Source: Branchiostoma lanceolatum
Lineage: Eukaryota > Chordata > Leptocardii > Amphioxiformes > Branchiostomatidae
Assembly: GCF_035083965.1 (NCBI RefSeq)
Contig: NC_089729.1
Span: forward strand, 13,999,464 to 14,063,463
DNA length: 64,000 nucleotides
Direction: 5' to 3'
The position numbers and the translations under genes were made by a program. A model generated the notes under the pieces. It made no database searches, was not told where the DNA came from, and worked only from the letters and a program-made list of their open reading frames with translations. Below, in pieces: positions 13,201 to 24,243 of this stretch (position 1 is its first letter; every line of letters starts with the position of its first letter).

Positions 13201-16200
13201 CGATTTCGTCCCGGTGGACATAGCCTTTTCCATATAACCTCCAGAACAAGTCAAGGTCTCCTTGGTGATAGTACTGTTCCAGGAACTGTGAAAGACATTA
13301 GCGCTTAGTGTGACAGTCATATTTCAGTACTGATGGTTTGCTAAGGCACCAAAACAAGGCTGCAGTTGGTGCACTCAGTAGTAATATGTCTGTATAACAG
13401 TGATTGCCACCTTCGGTGCAAGATTTGCACCTCACAGGTGAAATACTGCGGCACAATATTGTGCCTATAACTTATAGAGAATATTGTTGTGGACATTTGA
13501 GCTAATGATATTGGCCAAATTTTGTTTCTGACGGGTCATTTGAGTACACTTAGCATCAGTATTTAGTCCTCCATTTGTACGTTGCAACGCGATCAGTATA
13601 ACAGCTTTACTGGTAGGATTAAACTCCGTAAAACATGGAAATATCAAACTGACATCCCATATGTTGTGAGAAGAAATTTAGAACACATTTGGCACATGAA
13701 ACAATGCAATTTGGAATTAGGAACAACAAAAGAACGAACAAAAATCAAGTGAAATAGATCAGACAAGCTCTATATCGAACAGATCTTAGGCTCACCTGAG
13801 GTGTACATTGAGAGTTGGCTTCATGTTTTCCGCCTACTTCCTTACTGATATTGTACCTCTCCCGGATGACTGTTGGATAGTTGCCGATGTGCTGAGGGCT
13901 GGAGATGTTCTTACTTTCTGCTGTCTTCAGTTTCAGTCCAGGTGGGAACCTATGCACTCCACCAACTGGAGTAAAAAAAAGAAAATGTTAGAAGGACTCA
14001 GTCTACAAAAGGAAATGGTTTGTATACTTTGCTTAAGCCTCAATTTTAAGTATTGAGGTCTAGTATGACGTATCATTTACATGTATTTGCTTGTACTAAT
14101 CGTATCACTGCCTTGTGGCGGCTACAAATCAGTTCTGTACCCAGATGTAAGTCTTGCAGAGGCAGCATTGTTATCATGTCATTTGCTCCATGAGTTTATG
14201 GTTGTATTATACATGCCAACATGCTACTGCTGTAATCCAATACACCAGTTTCCAGTTTCAAAGGTCATTTGGAGCAATTCAAGCCTGGCCCCATTCTAAT
14301 ATATAGTGTCAAGGCGATTGGTGCAAAAAATAAGAATAAATTGTGCATGAATCTTTGCAGTATTGCATACAATAAATTAAAGTAATATTTCTAATATAGA
14401 TCTTATCTACTTGGCAACCGTTGCTAGGCAACATTTTCCCTTGACAACCAGTGCCCTCAATAGCTAGTGTTTGTTGTATTACATAATTAATATCATGCAA
14501 TATATATATAACGGAACCTGCCCTAACTTGTGACGCGCCCTAACATGTTACGGATTTTTTACTGATCTTATTTCCCATAACTACGCCGTGTTTGTGTCCA
14601 ATGACTATGCTGATAACCCGGGAAGGTAAATAACCCAAGTTCATGCACATAATTGTCATTTGCATTCAAAACATACATGTACATATTCATTTCTTGTTTT
14701 GTCGAAAAGTAGTATTTTGACAATAATGATGGTAGCGCTGAGTAGAGGGTCACTGCGTAGCTAGACGGCCCGGCACCTAAATATACGACCTGTGCCAAGC
14801 AGATACACAAGTCACACAACTATCATACACATAAGAAATATAACTTCAAAAAACACTAAAAATTTGGGTCTTTAAGTGTTTGTTGAGAAGAAAACCGACC
14901 AGAGAAAAACAACGTAAACATTGCTGTCGTCTGGCGACTTTGTTTTCCCGCCATTTTTTTGGGCCGCAATGGTGGCGGAACGATGCAACGCACAGCTTTG
15001 TTACGCTCTAACATGTGATTGGTACCGTCCATGAAAATGAAACTGAATACAGAGATGGCGAAGATATTTCCCAATTAGTAGATGGAGTATTGTTGATGTA
15101 AGCGGTGTCGTATTTTCGTAATGATTTCGTAAATCGGGCCGCATTCAAGACGTACGTCGGGCCGCGCGTACAGTGCGAGGTAGCCTATTTCCCTTGAAAA
15201 CATGAGCTGGGATGCGCTAGATATAGCCCTTCTCACATGACGTTAGATTAGTGCAGACAGTCAAACTTTTCCTTTCAAAAGAAAGCTAGAATATAGTAGA
15301 CTTCAAGCCTAAGATATATTTACATTTCCCTAACTTCATCACCAATCCGAAGAGAGCAAAATTACCAAAGCGTAATAAGTTAGGCACACTATCTGGCGTA
15401 GCACTAAATCAGAAGGTACATTCGTGAAAATGTCTCACAGCGTTTTCCGCCTGTAACGCGGAGCGTGAAGGGCCCATGAACAGTATGAATACATTTCTTG
15501 TCCATGTATGTTCTTTACATGAATGTTTTCAAAATTCATTCATTAAAACCTCAGACCACTCTCTGGCAACCAGCAATGGACCGCCGTGAGTTCGAGCGCG
15601 TAAAAAAGCGTAACATGTTAGGGCAGCTCCCGTTATATATATATATATATATATACAATTATACATATAGGTATAAGATTACTAATATATAGACACTTAA
15701 TTGTGAAAGAACAAGAGAATAGAACACCTGTTCTAGATTCTGCTCATAATTCCGTTTTAGATCGGGTAAGGGGAAAACCCTGTATACGTAGGTACCCGTA
15801 CCCATATAGGTCCCCGTATAAGTATACCGGTATACCCCATTTGGGGCCCCAACAAGCCAGGAAACACGCTATGACGACCGCCATATGGGGCACCCAGAGC
15901 GGCGGTTTTTTTACGGTCTCCACATTGATATAAGACACAGACAGTTGACTATACTTGGTAAGAAAATAGCTGAACAATCATATTTTACGATCTTTTGATT
16001 TCTATGAAGGACGGAGTTTTGGAATATACGGAATTTGCGAAGTTCGTACGGAGCTCTGTCAAAACGTGCGAGCACCGATCTCGGAGAGGAAACGGCTCAC
16101 GCTAAAGACAGAGACCGAGCACGGCATATTCAGACAAATCACGCCGAATGGCCATAATGTTTGTATCGCAATATTTGAAGTGGTTACTTTCCGTCTATTA

Positions 16201-19200
16201 AAGCGGCTAGTTCGCACATGTGTCATGGCGGACCTTCCGTGCATCGAGAACCGGGCGTTTCCTGTAGGTTTTACGCAGGTTTACTGGCAGCTCCAGCCAA
16301 ACAGATCATGAGTATTGCATCTGAAGATAATGAAATGCGGAAAGGTTGATAGGTTGATAGTTTGAGTGTTTTTTTCTATTTCTTTTCAGAACAGGTTTAG
16401 TTGAAAGGTCTCCGAGATCGGTGCTTGCACGTTCTGACAGGCGCTCCTTACGAACTTCGCAAGTTCCGTATTTTCCAAAACTCCGTCCTTCATAGAAATC
16501 AAAAGATCGTACAATATGATTGTTCAGCTATTTTCTGACCGAGTATAGTCAACTGTTTGTGTCTTATATCACTATGTGGAGACTGTAAAAAACAGCCGTT
16601 CTGGGTGCCCCATATGGCGGCCATCATAGCGTGTTTCCTGGCTTGTTGGGGCCCTAAATGGGGTATACCGGTATACCTATACAGGTATACGGGTACGGGT
16701 ACCTATACAGGGTTTTCCCCTTACCCTTTTAGATCCTATTCGTTACGATTTAAAACATTTTTACCTGTGCGCACCTGGCGGCAAGGTCATGTTTGTTTGT
16801 TCTCAATAAGGGGCTTTTCTAATAGAGCCCCCTTGGCCTCAGATAAGTGCTATTTTTCTTTGATTATATAGATATCTTATAATATAAGCTGAAGGTATAG
16901 AAAGCAGTACTTCTTGAATGAATAGAATGGATAAATATTAACGCATCCCACGATTGAAAATAAAGGATTTGAAAAGAGGAAAAGATTCCCAAGATGCACA
17001 AGAAACAATGAAAAGCCAACAAGAATAGTGTAAGACTGCTGCAATTCTGTTTGTGCTGAGGCTATTGATATAATTGGATTTCAATGTCATTAACGAGATT
17101 CCAATATGCTTTAAGCCCTTACCAAAGTCCAGATGGTCCTTGAGATGTCTGGGTACGAGGTACCTTACCTCAGACCTGATGACTCGTCTTTTCCCATCTG
17201 TGTACCTGTGAAACTTGATATCTCCCAGCAAGTTCTCTGCGGTCCTGTTAAACATATAAATTTCATAGTTAACAATCTCGTCAGGTTGTCTATTATCAAG
17301 TCTCAACAATGATGACCACATGCATGAATGACTAGGTGAGAACATAGTTAAATCTATGCTAGGTTTAAGCTAAATCCAATTGTTCTAATTTTGCTACGAA
17401 TATAAAAAAACTGCAAACATTCCAGTAGTATTATTTTTAAAATTCTTAAGTAACCTTTAAAGTCAATCATGTTTTATATTATTTGAAAGTTAAGTTCTTT
17501 ATTCACAATTTCCTTACCATGCGCGTGTACCTTGCCAGTATTTTGGTAACATCTCATCTAACTTCATTACTTCATTAAGGTTACAATTTTAATGTCTGTC
17601 ATATTTGAGGAGGTGCGTTAATCTTTACCACAACAGGACATGAATACAATACATTGATTTTCTTGAAAGTCAGCATTTTTGGTGATACTGTAAGGAAAAG
17701 ATCTAGTTGGGCTGGTTTTTGCGCAAACCATGAATGGAAGTAAAAATGCAAAATAATAACAGAAATGTGTTAAAAACTGATAAGAAATGTCAATCACATA
17801 TTTGTTTGGTTGTATTATTTTTTTTTGCCATCTAGAATATTCAAAATATCAAAAATATCACATAAAGCTGCTTTTAATGTTTTGTATGAAGGGGCTCATT
17901 GTATTCAATTACTCAGGACTAATAAAATGACATGTGTTGTTTGATTTGGCAAACCTTGCAGGCATGGAGCACTCCAAAAAGTCTTCGGTGATGATTGTCG
18001 AGCAATCAGTGACCCCTGACCCTTCCAGCCATCGTTCCACTTCCGCCACAGTCTCGTTGGATGGTTTCACTATGTCAGCAATCTCATGAAGACTCAAATA
18101 GTGACCTGTTCATTAGAGTAGGATCAAAATTTGAGTAAGAAGCATCATGATCATAGCTGCTACTGCCTGGCTATTAACAAACAAACTTCTGTTAAACCGT
18201 CTTGTGCCAGCAGTAGATCCACTCTTAAGGAAAAACCAGAATGGCTTCAGAAGAGGTAGGTCTACCATATCACAAATCCTATCCAATCCGTAGAATCATA
18301 GAAGAAATGAGAAGATGCAATAGAGATCTAGAACTGCTCTTTGTCGACTTCCACAAGGCTTTCGACTCAATAGACATGTTTGAGATACTTCTATCTCCTG
18401 TATGGAGGGATTGCGGAAAAAGCTGGCCCTGTCTACCTGGCCTGTCTACCCTGGCTACCTCCCTTTTTCGGACCCCAAGGGTATGCATGGGGGTTAGGCC
18501 TTTAATGGAATTTCCTTGAGGAAAAACTGGGTCAATGCATGTCCAGATATATGTGTGTGAGCTGGATGGAAGATAATGCCTATTGGTGTTTTGTTGGGGC
18601 GGGTGTGTGGGTGAAGCTGGTAAAGCAATTCCACCAAGACTGGAAAAAAAGTTCCAGGTACATGTATACAATAAACTGCACCTGGAATATTAAACCCAAT
18701 TGAAGTGGAAGGTAAGACAAGGAAGAAAAGAAAACTGGTAGGATGAGCCAGACAACAATAGGACTCTTGTTTGTCACAACAGCTAAATTCTAAACAGATG
18801 TCTGACACTCATTGGGGTTACTGTAGCTGATACTGACGAAATCTTTAGCAGCTGCTGTTCTGGCAAACCATCCTATCAGTTTTCGGTTTTCTTTGTTTAT
18901 CCTATATCCTGTATCTGATACCCCTTCTATCTAGTTTAACAACAAGAAGTTTGTTTACAAATGATAGATTTTCTTCCAGTGTTGATGGAGTTGCTCATAA
19001 CTGTCCCTATCCTCCAATAGTATGATCCAGCCCACCCACAGCTGGAATTGCCACTGACCCAGTTTTTCCTCAAGAAAATTCAATCAGATGCAAAACCCCC
19101 ATGCATGCCCTTGGGGTCCAAAAAGGGTAGCTAGCCAGGGTAGACAGGCCAGGTAGACAGGGCCAGCTTTTTCCGCAAACCCCCTGTATGGAATACCTCA

Positions 19201-21979
19201 GCCCCATTGTTAATGCAAGAAACAAGTTCAAGATGAGGAATCCTTACTGTAACACTGACATTTACTTTTTTTTAATTTTTTTCATCTTAGACTAGTTCTT
19301 TGCTGCCTGATGAAACCGTGATTCTATTTTCAAAGATTCATGGGCAACATTATGAACAATTCTAATTTTAGATTTAAGGACCATTCAATGTAACTCGAAA
19401 GGTTGACACTGAGCCATTGGACCTGCTTCTTCAAGTTTGAATCAGGGGGATTCAGTCCTTTTGTGAAACAATTATTTTTCTTTCACAACAAAATTGACTC
19501 CTATGCTGGTAGTACATTTCCCTAAGAAGACAAAACAAGAACTTGAAGAGCTCACGCGGTAAAATATAGGGAGATTTTGTGAATTTCTTTTTGCCATAAG
19601 CCCTAGCCGTCGTATATATCTGACTGATCTTCCACTTCCCTCAGTTCTTTAATCAATCCCAAGTAATTGTCCCTCCCATAAGATTAGCAATTGAAATTCC
19701 CATACCACTTTCAGGAAGGGGGTGATGGCCTGCAAACTGCAGCACCCGAAAATGCTACTAGGGGGCCCAAAATCACCATGTTTCTTTGAGACCTCAATAA
19801 CTACCAAAATTCATTTTAAAAAATCCATCCTAAGGATCTTGAGTTATAGGTGAGAACACACAAACTTAACCAAAAAATAGTACCCCCCGTTGATATGAGC
19901 TTCCAATCTGGAGGTAACAAGAACAAAACATCTTGCAGGGGTGTACTTGAACATGTAAGCAATAGAGGGTTGATAATTGATGGAATTTACCATACTCCTC
20001 ATGAGTTGGGTCGGACACTTTCCAGAACAGGTCTTCCAACACGTCCACATTCTGCTGCTTCAGGGCAAAGGTCAGTTTCAGGTCCTCGTCGGGTGCAACA
20101 CGCTCAATACGTGTCCAGCCCTCAGGTATACTGGGGGCAGAAAAAATAGGAGATAAATCTGGGTTGTTGGAATCAGACATGACGGTAACACGTCGGACTT
20201 CTTGCCCTTTTCTTAGTTTCTGCACAACCATACGCAGATTGAAACAATCGGACAGCTTTTTCCACCCCAAAATCAGACCAGACAGCTATTTCCGCCAATC
20301 GGACTGGACGGCTAATTCCAACAACCCTTCCCATCTTTACTTCAGTTTGAGTAAATTGCCCCCCCAAAATTGTACTCTGAACCTATGTCTTGTTGTCTGA
20401 AGCAAGGGATGCACAGTATTTATGCTTTCATGCCTCCCCATAACAATCTAGACACATTTATAATGATTTTAAAAGATGAGTACAGTCAAAACTGCCCAAG
20501 AGAGGTCACCTCACAGAGGACCGATAAAATCTCAGGTCTATGTGGCTTGCAGATGATTACTTAAACAAATTGGTTCTTTAAAGGTGTGTGTCCAAGAGAA
20601 AGATTATCTCAAGGGTTTAAATCCAAAGTGGTCACATTGGCTCAAGGTGTCCTCATGTATAGGTGCATCTGTGCAGCTTTGACTGATGCAACCTCTGTTG
20701 ATAATCTTGACAATTAAGTTCTTGTCAAAATTATTTGTATGATACACACAATCATCTATTTCTCAAATAAGTTTATGAACAAAACCAAATCATATTTACT
20801 ATTATATTTAATGTTCAGCTGCAATGGCCCTATCTTACATTATTACTTAGGAATCAAAGTGTCTTAGTGGAAAAGGGATTGAAAAACCAACAGACTCTTT
20901 ATTATACATTTTTGTGAAGCATCGGTACTATACTGAGTCCGTTACTAAATATGCATGCAACCAGTTAGTGGCCCCGCAAAAAAATACAGACAGTACTTCT
21001 GGAGTGTTCGCACTGGGGGTTTACAGAAACTAGATCTATCTGGACTAGTGCTGCGTACCCGCCGCGGTACTGTGTACCGGTACTGTACCATAAAAACTGA
21101 TTAGGTACAGGTCCAAAATACCGGATCATGAAGTACCAGTGCTGTACCGATATAAATTTACACCAAATATGTGCTTATTTTGTGACTGATATCCTGACCC
21201 CATGGGCACTTACAACACCAAACATGACCAAAGTGACACCTTCAAACAGCGTAACTAATATGCAACAGATCATTCAGGCAGGCCGGGAGTTTTGATAGCA
21301 AGGCCAAGGGAGTTTGGCGGTAGAAAAATTTACACCAAATATGTGCTTATTTTGTGACTGATCTCCTGACCCCATGGGCACTTACAACACCAAACATGAC
21401 CAAAGTGACACCTTGAAACAGCGTAACTAATATGCAACAGATCATTCAGGCAGGCCAGGAGTTTTGATAGCAAGGCCAAGGGAGTTTGGCGGTAGAAAAC
21501 CTAGTTATTTTCTTTGAATAAAGATACTGACATTATTGAAGAAGTTCATAAGAACACTATCATCATGTTAATTGTTCAGATTGTTCAGGTACAGGTACAG
21601 GTCCGGACCTGTACCTAAACCTCTGTACCGGTACCTGTATCTGTACCTGATGTTACGTTTAGGTACGCAGCACTAATCTGGACTGTCTATCCTGGGCTGT
21701 CTACCCTTTTGGGCCCAAGAGCATGCATGGGGGTTTGGCATCTAATGGAGACAGTCCAGGGTAGACAGGCCAGGTAGACAACCCAGCGTTTTCCGTAAAC
21801 CCTTCGCACTGGCCAGCCAATCAGACCTATGCGTCTGCTAAGAGATTACCGTGCACATATATGTACGTGTAGACTCACCTTGTACTCTGGCCCGGCTCCA
21901 AGTGAACGTACTCAAACGACCGCGAAAGCACGGCAGAAAACCCTGCAAACAGGACGCACAATCCCACTGCTACACGCAT
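7249..21979 (-). CDS. TPP1: Tripeptidyl-peptidase 1-like protein (sedolisin family S53), complete, 560 aa
   Basis: Twelve exons (minus strand, 5' to 3'): 21979-21879, 20130-19991, 18105-17955, 17244-17123, 13965-13796, 13285-13087, 12206-12018, 11483-11423, 10372-10252, 8983-8819, 7947-7825, 7389-7249. All junctions are GT-AG and phases agree; the total is 1,683 nt. Residues 1-19 look like a signal peptide (MRVAVGLCVLFAGFSAVLS). A propeptide runs to about residue 195, then the peptidase domain. The catalytic residues are seen: Glu271 and Asp275 in GIEASLD, Asp359 in GDDGAGC (oxyanion hole), Ser473 in LGTS|ASCP. The calcium-loop motif GWDPVTG is present near the C terminus. TPP1 is a lysosomal tripeptidyl exopeptidase autoactivated at low pH. 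Human TPP1 is 563 aa, so length and numbering agree. The SGTS consensus is LGTS here. The paralogue at 439-2362 converges on it. Confidence 0.93.
8071..8403. repeat. Dispersed repeat family R1 (copy 1)
   Basis: It starts CATGGAAATCCGACG and contains CGCCCCTGCAGTTC, AAGACCATAGCACGTCC, TTCTTGAGTTATGCTGA and an ACAGACAGACAGA run. It ends with ATCTCCATTTTTCATGGAGAT, a near-perfect palindrome. Copies with the same block order occur at about 22,680-23,007 and 23,708-24,243; a degenerate partial one lies around 19,725-19,855. It has no coding capacity. It lies in intron 10 of the TPP1-like gene. Confidence 0.75.
9930..10245 (-). mobile_element. SINE-like repeat (family of 53,395-53,665)
   Basis: It shares GGGTTCTTTTACGTGC, GCCTTTCCCAAGGGCAC and GGGATCGAACGCAGG with repeats in the aconitase introns. 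The GGGATCGAAC block is the complement of a tRNA-like B box, suggesting a tRNA-derived SINE on the minus strand. Its inner end comes within about 10 bp of exon 9 of the TPP1-like gene (10252). Confidence 0.5.
12540..12685. mobile_element. Single arm of the hAT-like foldback family
   Basis: The arm contains CCCGGAAAAGG, GGGTGGGCTA, CTACCCTTTCTGGGCCCCAA, GGGGGCTAGGCCTCTGATGG and TTTCCATGAGGAAAAGATGG in the same order as the left arm at 18,406-18,545. It is diverged and has no recognisable partner arm, so it is an old or truncated copy in intron 6 of the TPP1-like gene. Confidence 0.55.
14511..15633. mobile_element. Non-autonomous TIR element in a TA run (Tc1/mariner-like spacing)
   Basis: The ends are inverted: the left begins ACGGAACCTGCCCTAACTTG, and the complement of the right end reads ACGGGAGCTGCCCTAACATG (17 of 20 match). 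TATATATA abuts both ends, consistent with insertion at TA. The 1.1 kb interior has no convincing transposase ORF. It lies in intron 4 of the TPP1-like gene. Confidence 0.6.
15764..16726. mobile_element. 963-bp foldback element with ~320-bp arms and 9-bp target duplication (MULE-like)
   Basis: The arms 15764-16090 and about 16405-16726 are inverted copies. Terminal sequence is GGGTAAGGGGAAAACCCTGT, and the complement closes the right end. The direct repeat TTTTAGATC flanks the element (15755-15763 and 16727-16735). A 9-bp target duplication with very long terminal inverted repeats is typical of Mutator-like (MULE) foldback elements. The central about 310 bp has no transposase. ORFs in the two arms are mirror translations of one another, not genes. 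Confidence 0.85.
18168..19250 (+). pseudogene. LINE reverse-transcriptase fragment, frameshifted and split by a MITE
   Basis: Bases 18168-18397 translate to RT-like sequence with RKNQNGFRRGRSTISQIL, then after a one-base frame change RRIIEEMRR and FVDFHKAFDSI. These are conserved finger/palm blocks of non-LTR reverse transcriptases. The reading frame stops at the foldback element and resumes after it (from 19192) as LYGIPQPIVNAR. It is too short to classify beyond non-LTR. It is dead, in intron 2 of the TPP1-like gene. Confidence 0.75.
18406..19183. mobile_element. 778-bp foldback MITE, 8-bp target duplication CTGTATGG (hAT-like)
   Basis: The arms run from GCGGAAAAAGCTGGCCCTGT (left, from about 18413) and its complement (right, to about 19176), each about 140 bp. 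The right arm also has GACAGGCCAGGTAGACAGGG. CTGTATGG is duplicated at 18398-18405 and 19184-19191. Removing the element and one copy restores the LINE frame ...CTG TAT GGA ATA CCT, which fixes the boundaries. An 8-bp duplication suggests hAT-type transposition. No transposase is present. Confidence 0.85.
20161..20327. mobile_element. 167-bp MITE with 13-bp perfect inverted ends
   Basis: It starts GGGTTGTTGGAAT and ends ATTCCAACAACCC, a perfect inverted pair, with internal CGGACAGCTTTTTCC / GACAGCTATTTCCGCC subrepeats. It lies only about 30 bp from the acceptor of TPP1-like exon 2 (minus strand), with its arm abutting the polypyrimidine region. No target duplication is obvious. Confidence 0.7.
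21046..21675. mobile_element. 630-bp hAT MITE nested in the foldback element
   Basis: It has perfect 14-bp terminal inverted repeats, TAGTGCTGCGTACC and GGTACGCAGCACTA, and the 8-bp direct repeat ATCTGGAC at 21038-21045 and 21676-21683. It is rich in GGTACAGGTACAG-type subterminal motifs on both sides. TIR type and 8-bp duplication indicate hAT. There is no transposase. An internal 172-bp tandem duplication is listed separately. Confidence 0.9.
21154..21499. repeat. 172-bp tandem duplication inside the hAT MITE
   Basis: Two nearly identical copies start with AAATTTACACCAAATATGTG at 21154 and 21326 and end with GGTAGAAAA. Differences are single bases (for example GATATCC versus GATCTCC, GGCCGGGAG versus GGCCAGGAG). 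Confidence 0.9.
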
Positions 21980-22017
21980 GGTTGGACCCTCGTGTTCAAT
22001 CGATCGTCAACTGGTAA

Positions 22018-22679
22018 GAGGTTCCAGATCAGGAAACTAGCACAGAAATGATAATATGATACAATTGTTAGTTGATTCACTTCCGAGAACAATACTTCAG
22101 ATCTAGTATTAAATTAAAAATTATGCATGTAAAGTATTATGTGTGTGGCCAAACTATGTAAGAAAGATGCTTAAAGTCTCTTTTTGCTTTGAATTATTCC
22201 GTCTACAAATACATATATCTTACAACAGCATTTTGCTTTATGTAAATGCACACCACATCTAACAAACCAACGAATGTCCAAACATAGTCCAACAGACTAC
22301 AATACCTCCGTTTTAACGGAGGTAATAACTGATATGATTGTGTTACTACGGTAATCATAATAGCTATAGCCATACTACCATTAAGTCAGGCTGTATACTA
22401 TATACAACAGTGTTACCTAGTTACATATTCATAAGGATAAAATTATTATTTAAAAAAACGCAGTTTAAAGAAATCTCCCAGCTTTTAGTTGCGAGGTTTT
22501 CAAACTACAGAACAAACAAAAACGCCGGCTTTGTCACTAAAGAAAACTAGCTATACAACGTGAGTGTACCCGGCAAAAATGTAAACACATTTTATTTTAT
22601 TTCTGAGGCTATTTACTATACGTTACCAAAAGGTCATTACAGTAAAACATTCCTCAAGAAAGAGTCAAAACGCTGCATA
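22018..22679. other. 5' flank of the TPP1-like gene; nothing recognised
   Basis: This is AT-rich sequence upstream (minus-strand sense) of the TPP1-like start codon at 21979. I see no TATA box at a convincing distance, no exon and no repeat I can name. Confidence 0.4.
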
Positions 22680-23007
22680 TCCTACAAGCTGCTAGGGGGC
22701 CCAAACCTACACCACTTTTTTGCTACCTAAAAATCAAGACCATAGCACGTCCGGGTCAAAAGATACAAAAACTGAAGTTCTGCTGCAGGACCAAGGTCAC
22801 ATACCAGGGGGCCCAAAATCGACCTTGAATTTTGGCTTCCTAACACCTACCCACATGTCAAATATCATTGTAATCCATTAAGACGTTCTTGAGTTATGCT
22901 GACTACAGTAGTCCAGAAACACAGACAGACACACAGGCAGGCAGACAGACAGACAGATACACCCAAAACTATATCTCCATGAACATCTCAATTTTTTATG
23001 GGGATAA
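22680..23007. repeat. Dispersed repeat family R1 (copy 2)
   Basis: It has the same ordered blocks as 8071-8403: GCTAGGGGGCCCAAACCTAC, AGACCATAGCACGTCC, TTCTTGAGTTATGCTGACTA, a CAGACAGACAGACAG run and an ATATCTCCAT end. Confidence 0.75.
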
Positions 23008-23707
23008 ATATGGACTCTGCAGTTTTACGATGGAGCTGTCAGGTTTTGATTGCACAAGAACAGTCTAGGAGAAGCCGGACTGTACACGGGAGTAAATGCT
23101 GGATTTTCGTCTATTAGGATACAATCATGGTCGTCAGCCGCAGTGGGCGTTGCTACGTCAGCTAAATATTGCGCAACGACGGGATGGGTCGTCTTTCAAA
23201 TTGTGGCAAGGGAAAGAATGTGGGGCGTTCTGTCATGACCATAAGACAACGTCTATATAGTTGGTAATTAATTGCCTTGTAGGGAAGCAACTTGTCCCCT
23301 ATTGAAAGGGAAAGAAGTATGTATTACTAAGTATATCAACTAAAACTCGTCACAAATGATTCCCAATTAGAGAAATATATGACACGAAAACCACAGTCCT
23401 GAAAATAACTGCGTACTCAAACCAATCATTCCCACGATACCTCAGAATACATCTGTTGATCAACAAGACAGGAAATCTACCGCCGTTTGCTTTTGTCGAA
23501 AAGGCGAGGCCAACTAATAATAATGCCGAAAACGGAGAAAAATAAGATTATCCCAAGACATCAAGGGATAAAAGATTACATTTATAGCCGTCCTCGATCA
23601 TTCGTGTCTCTACGCTACATTACAGAGATCGAGCAATCCCCTTGCTTTCAACCATGCAGAAACAACGTCCCTCATACTCAGCTAGAGAAGACATAAAGTA
23701 CCAAACT

Positions 23708-24243
23708 TATCATGGAAATCCGTCGTTCCTTTGTTCAGTTATTCTCCTTAGAGGATTTTCAAAATGACGCCCCTGCAGTTCTATAGCAAGCTGCTATGGG
23801 GCCCAAACCTAGTCTCCAAGCAGACCTAAGGGTTGCAAAGACCGTATCCAACTGGCAAAAGGAGTTTTTATAGCAACTTGGGTTGCTATAAAACTCCTTC
23901 GGCCAGTTGGATACGGTCTTTGCAACTCGTAGGTCTGCTTGGAGACTAGCCCAAACCTACACCACTTCTTTATTACATTACAAGCTATCTCCCACCAAAA
24001 ACTCAGGTCCAGGTCAAAAGATACAAAAACGGAAGTTCCGCTGCAGTACCAAGGTCACATACCAGGGGGCCAAAAATCGACCTTGATGTTTGGCTTCACA
24101 ACACCCGCCCACGTACCCAATATCATCGTAATACATTCAGAGGTTCTTGAGTTATGCTGACTACAGTATAGTAGTCCGGAAACACAGACAGACACACACA
24201 GACACACACAAAACTATATCTCCATTTTTCATGGAGATAACAA
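23708..24243. repeat. Dispersed repeat family R1 (copy 3), interrupted by a hairpin MITE
   Basis: It begins CATGGAAATCCGTCG and shares CGCCCCTGCAGTTC, CATACCAGGGGGCC, TTCTTGAGTTATGCTGACTA and the final TCTCCATTTTTCATGGAGAT palindrome with the other copies. The element at 23,809-23,948 splits it. Confidence 0.75.
23809..23948. mobile_element. 140-bp near-perfect hairpin MITE with 8-bp target duplication
   Basis: The two arms are almost complete inverted repeats, ending in CTAGTCTCCAAGCAGACCTA and its complement, with the turn at about 23,878. GCCCAAAC is duplicated at 23,801-23,808 and 23,949-23,956, and the host R1 repeat reads through once it is removed. Confidence 0.85.

Larger units (their letters stand above)
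21015..21802. mobile_element. Second hAT-like foldback copy, 8-bp target duplication, split by another hAT MITE
   Basis: It is flanked by TTCGCACT at 21007-21014 and 21803-21810. The ends are GGGGGTTTACAGAAA and TTTTCCGTAAACCC, with family blocks GGCTGTCTACCCTTTTGGGC, GCATGCATGGGGGTTTGG and CCAGGGTAGACAGGCCAGGT. It belongs to the same family as 18406-19183. The element at 21046-21675 is inserted near its left end. Confidence 0.8.

Noticed and set aside
15744..16871. Paired ORFs sharing PPLWVPHMAVVIACFLACWG-type sequence on opposite strands
   Set aside because: They are mirror translations of the two arms of one foldback element.
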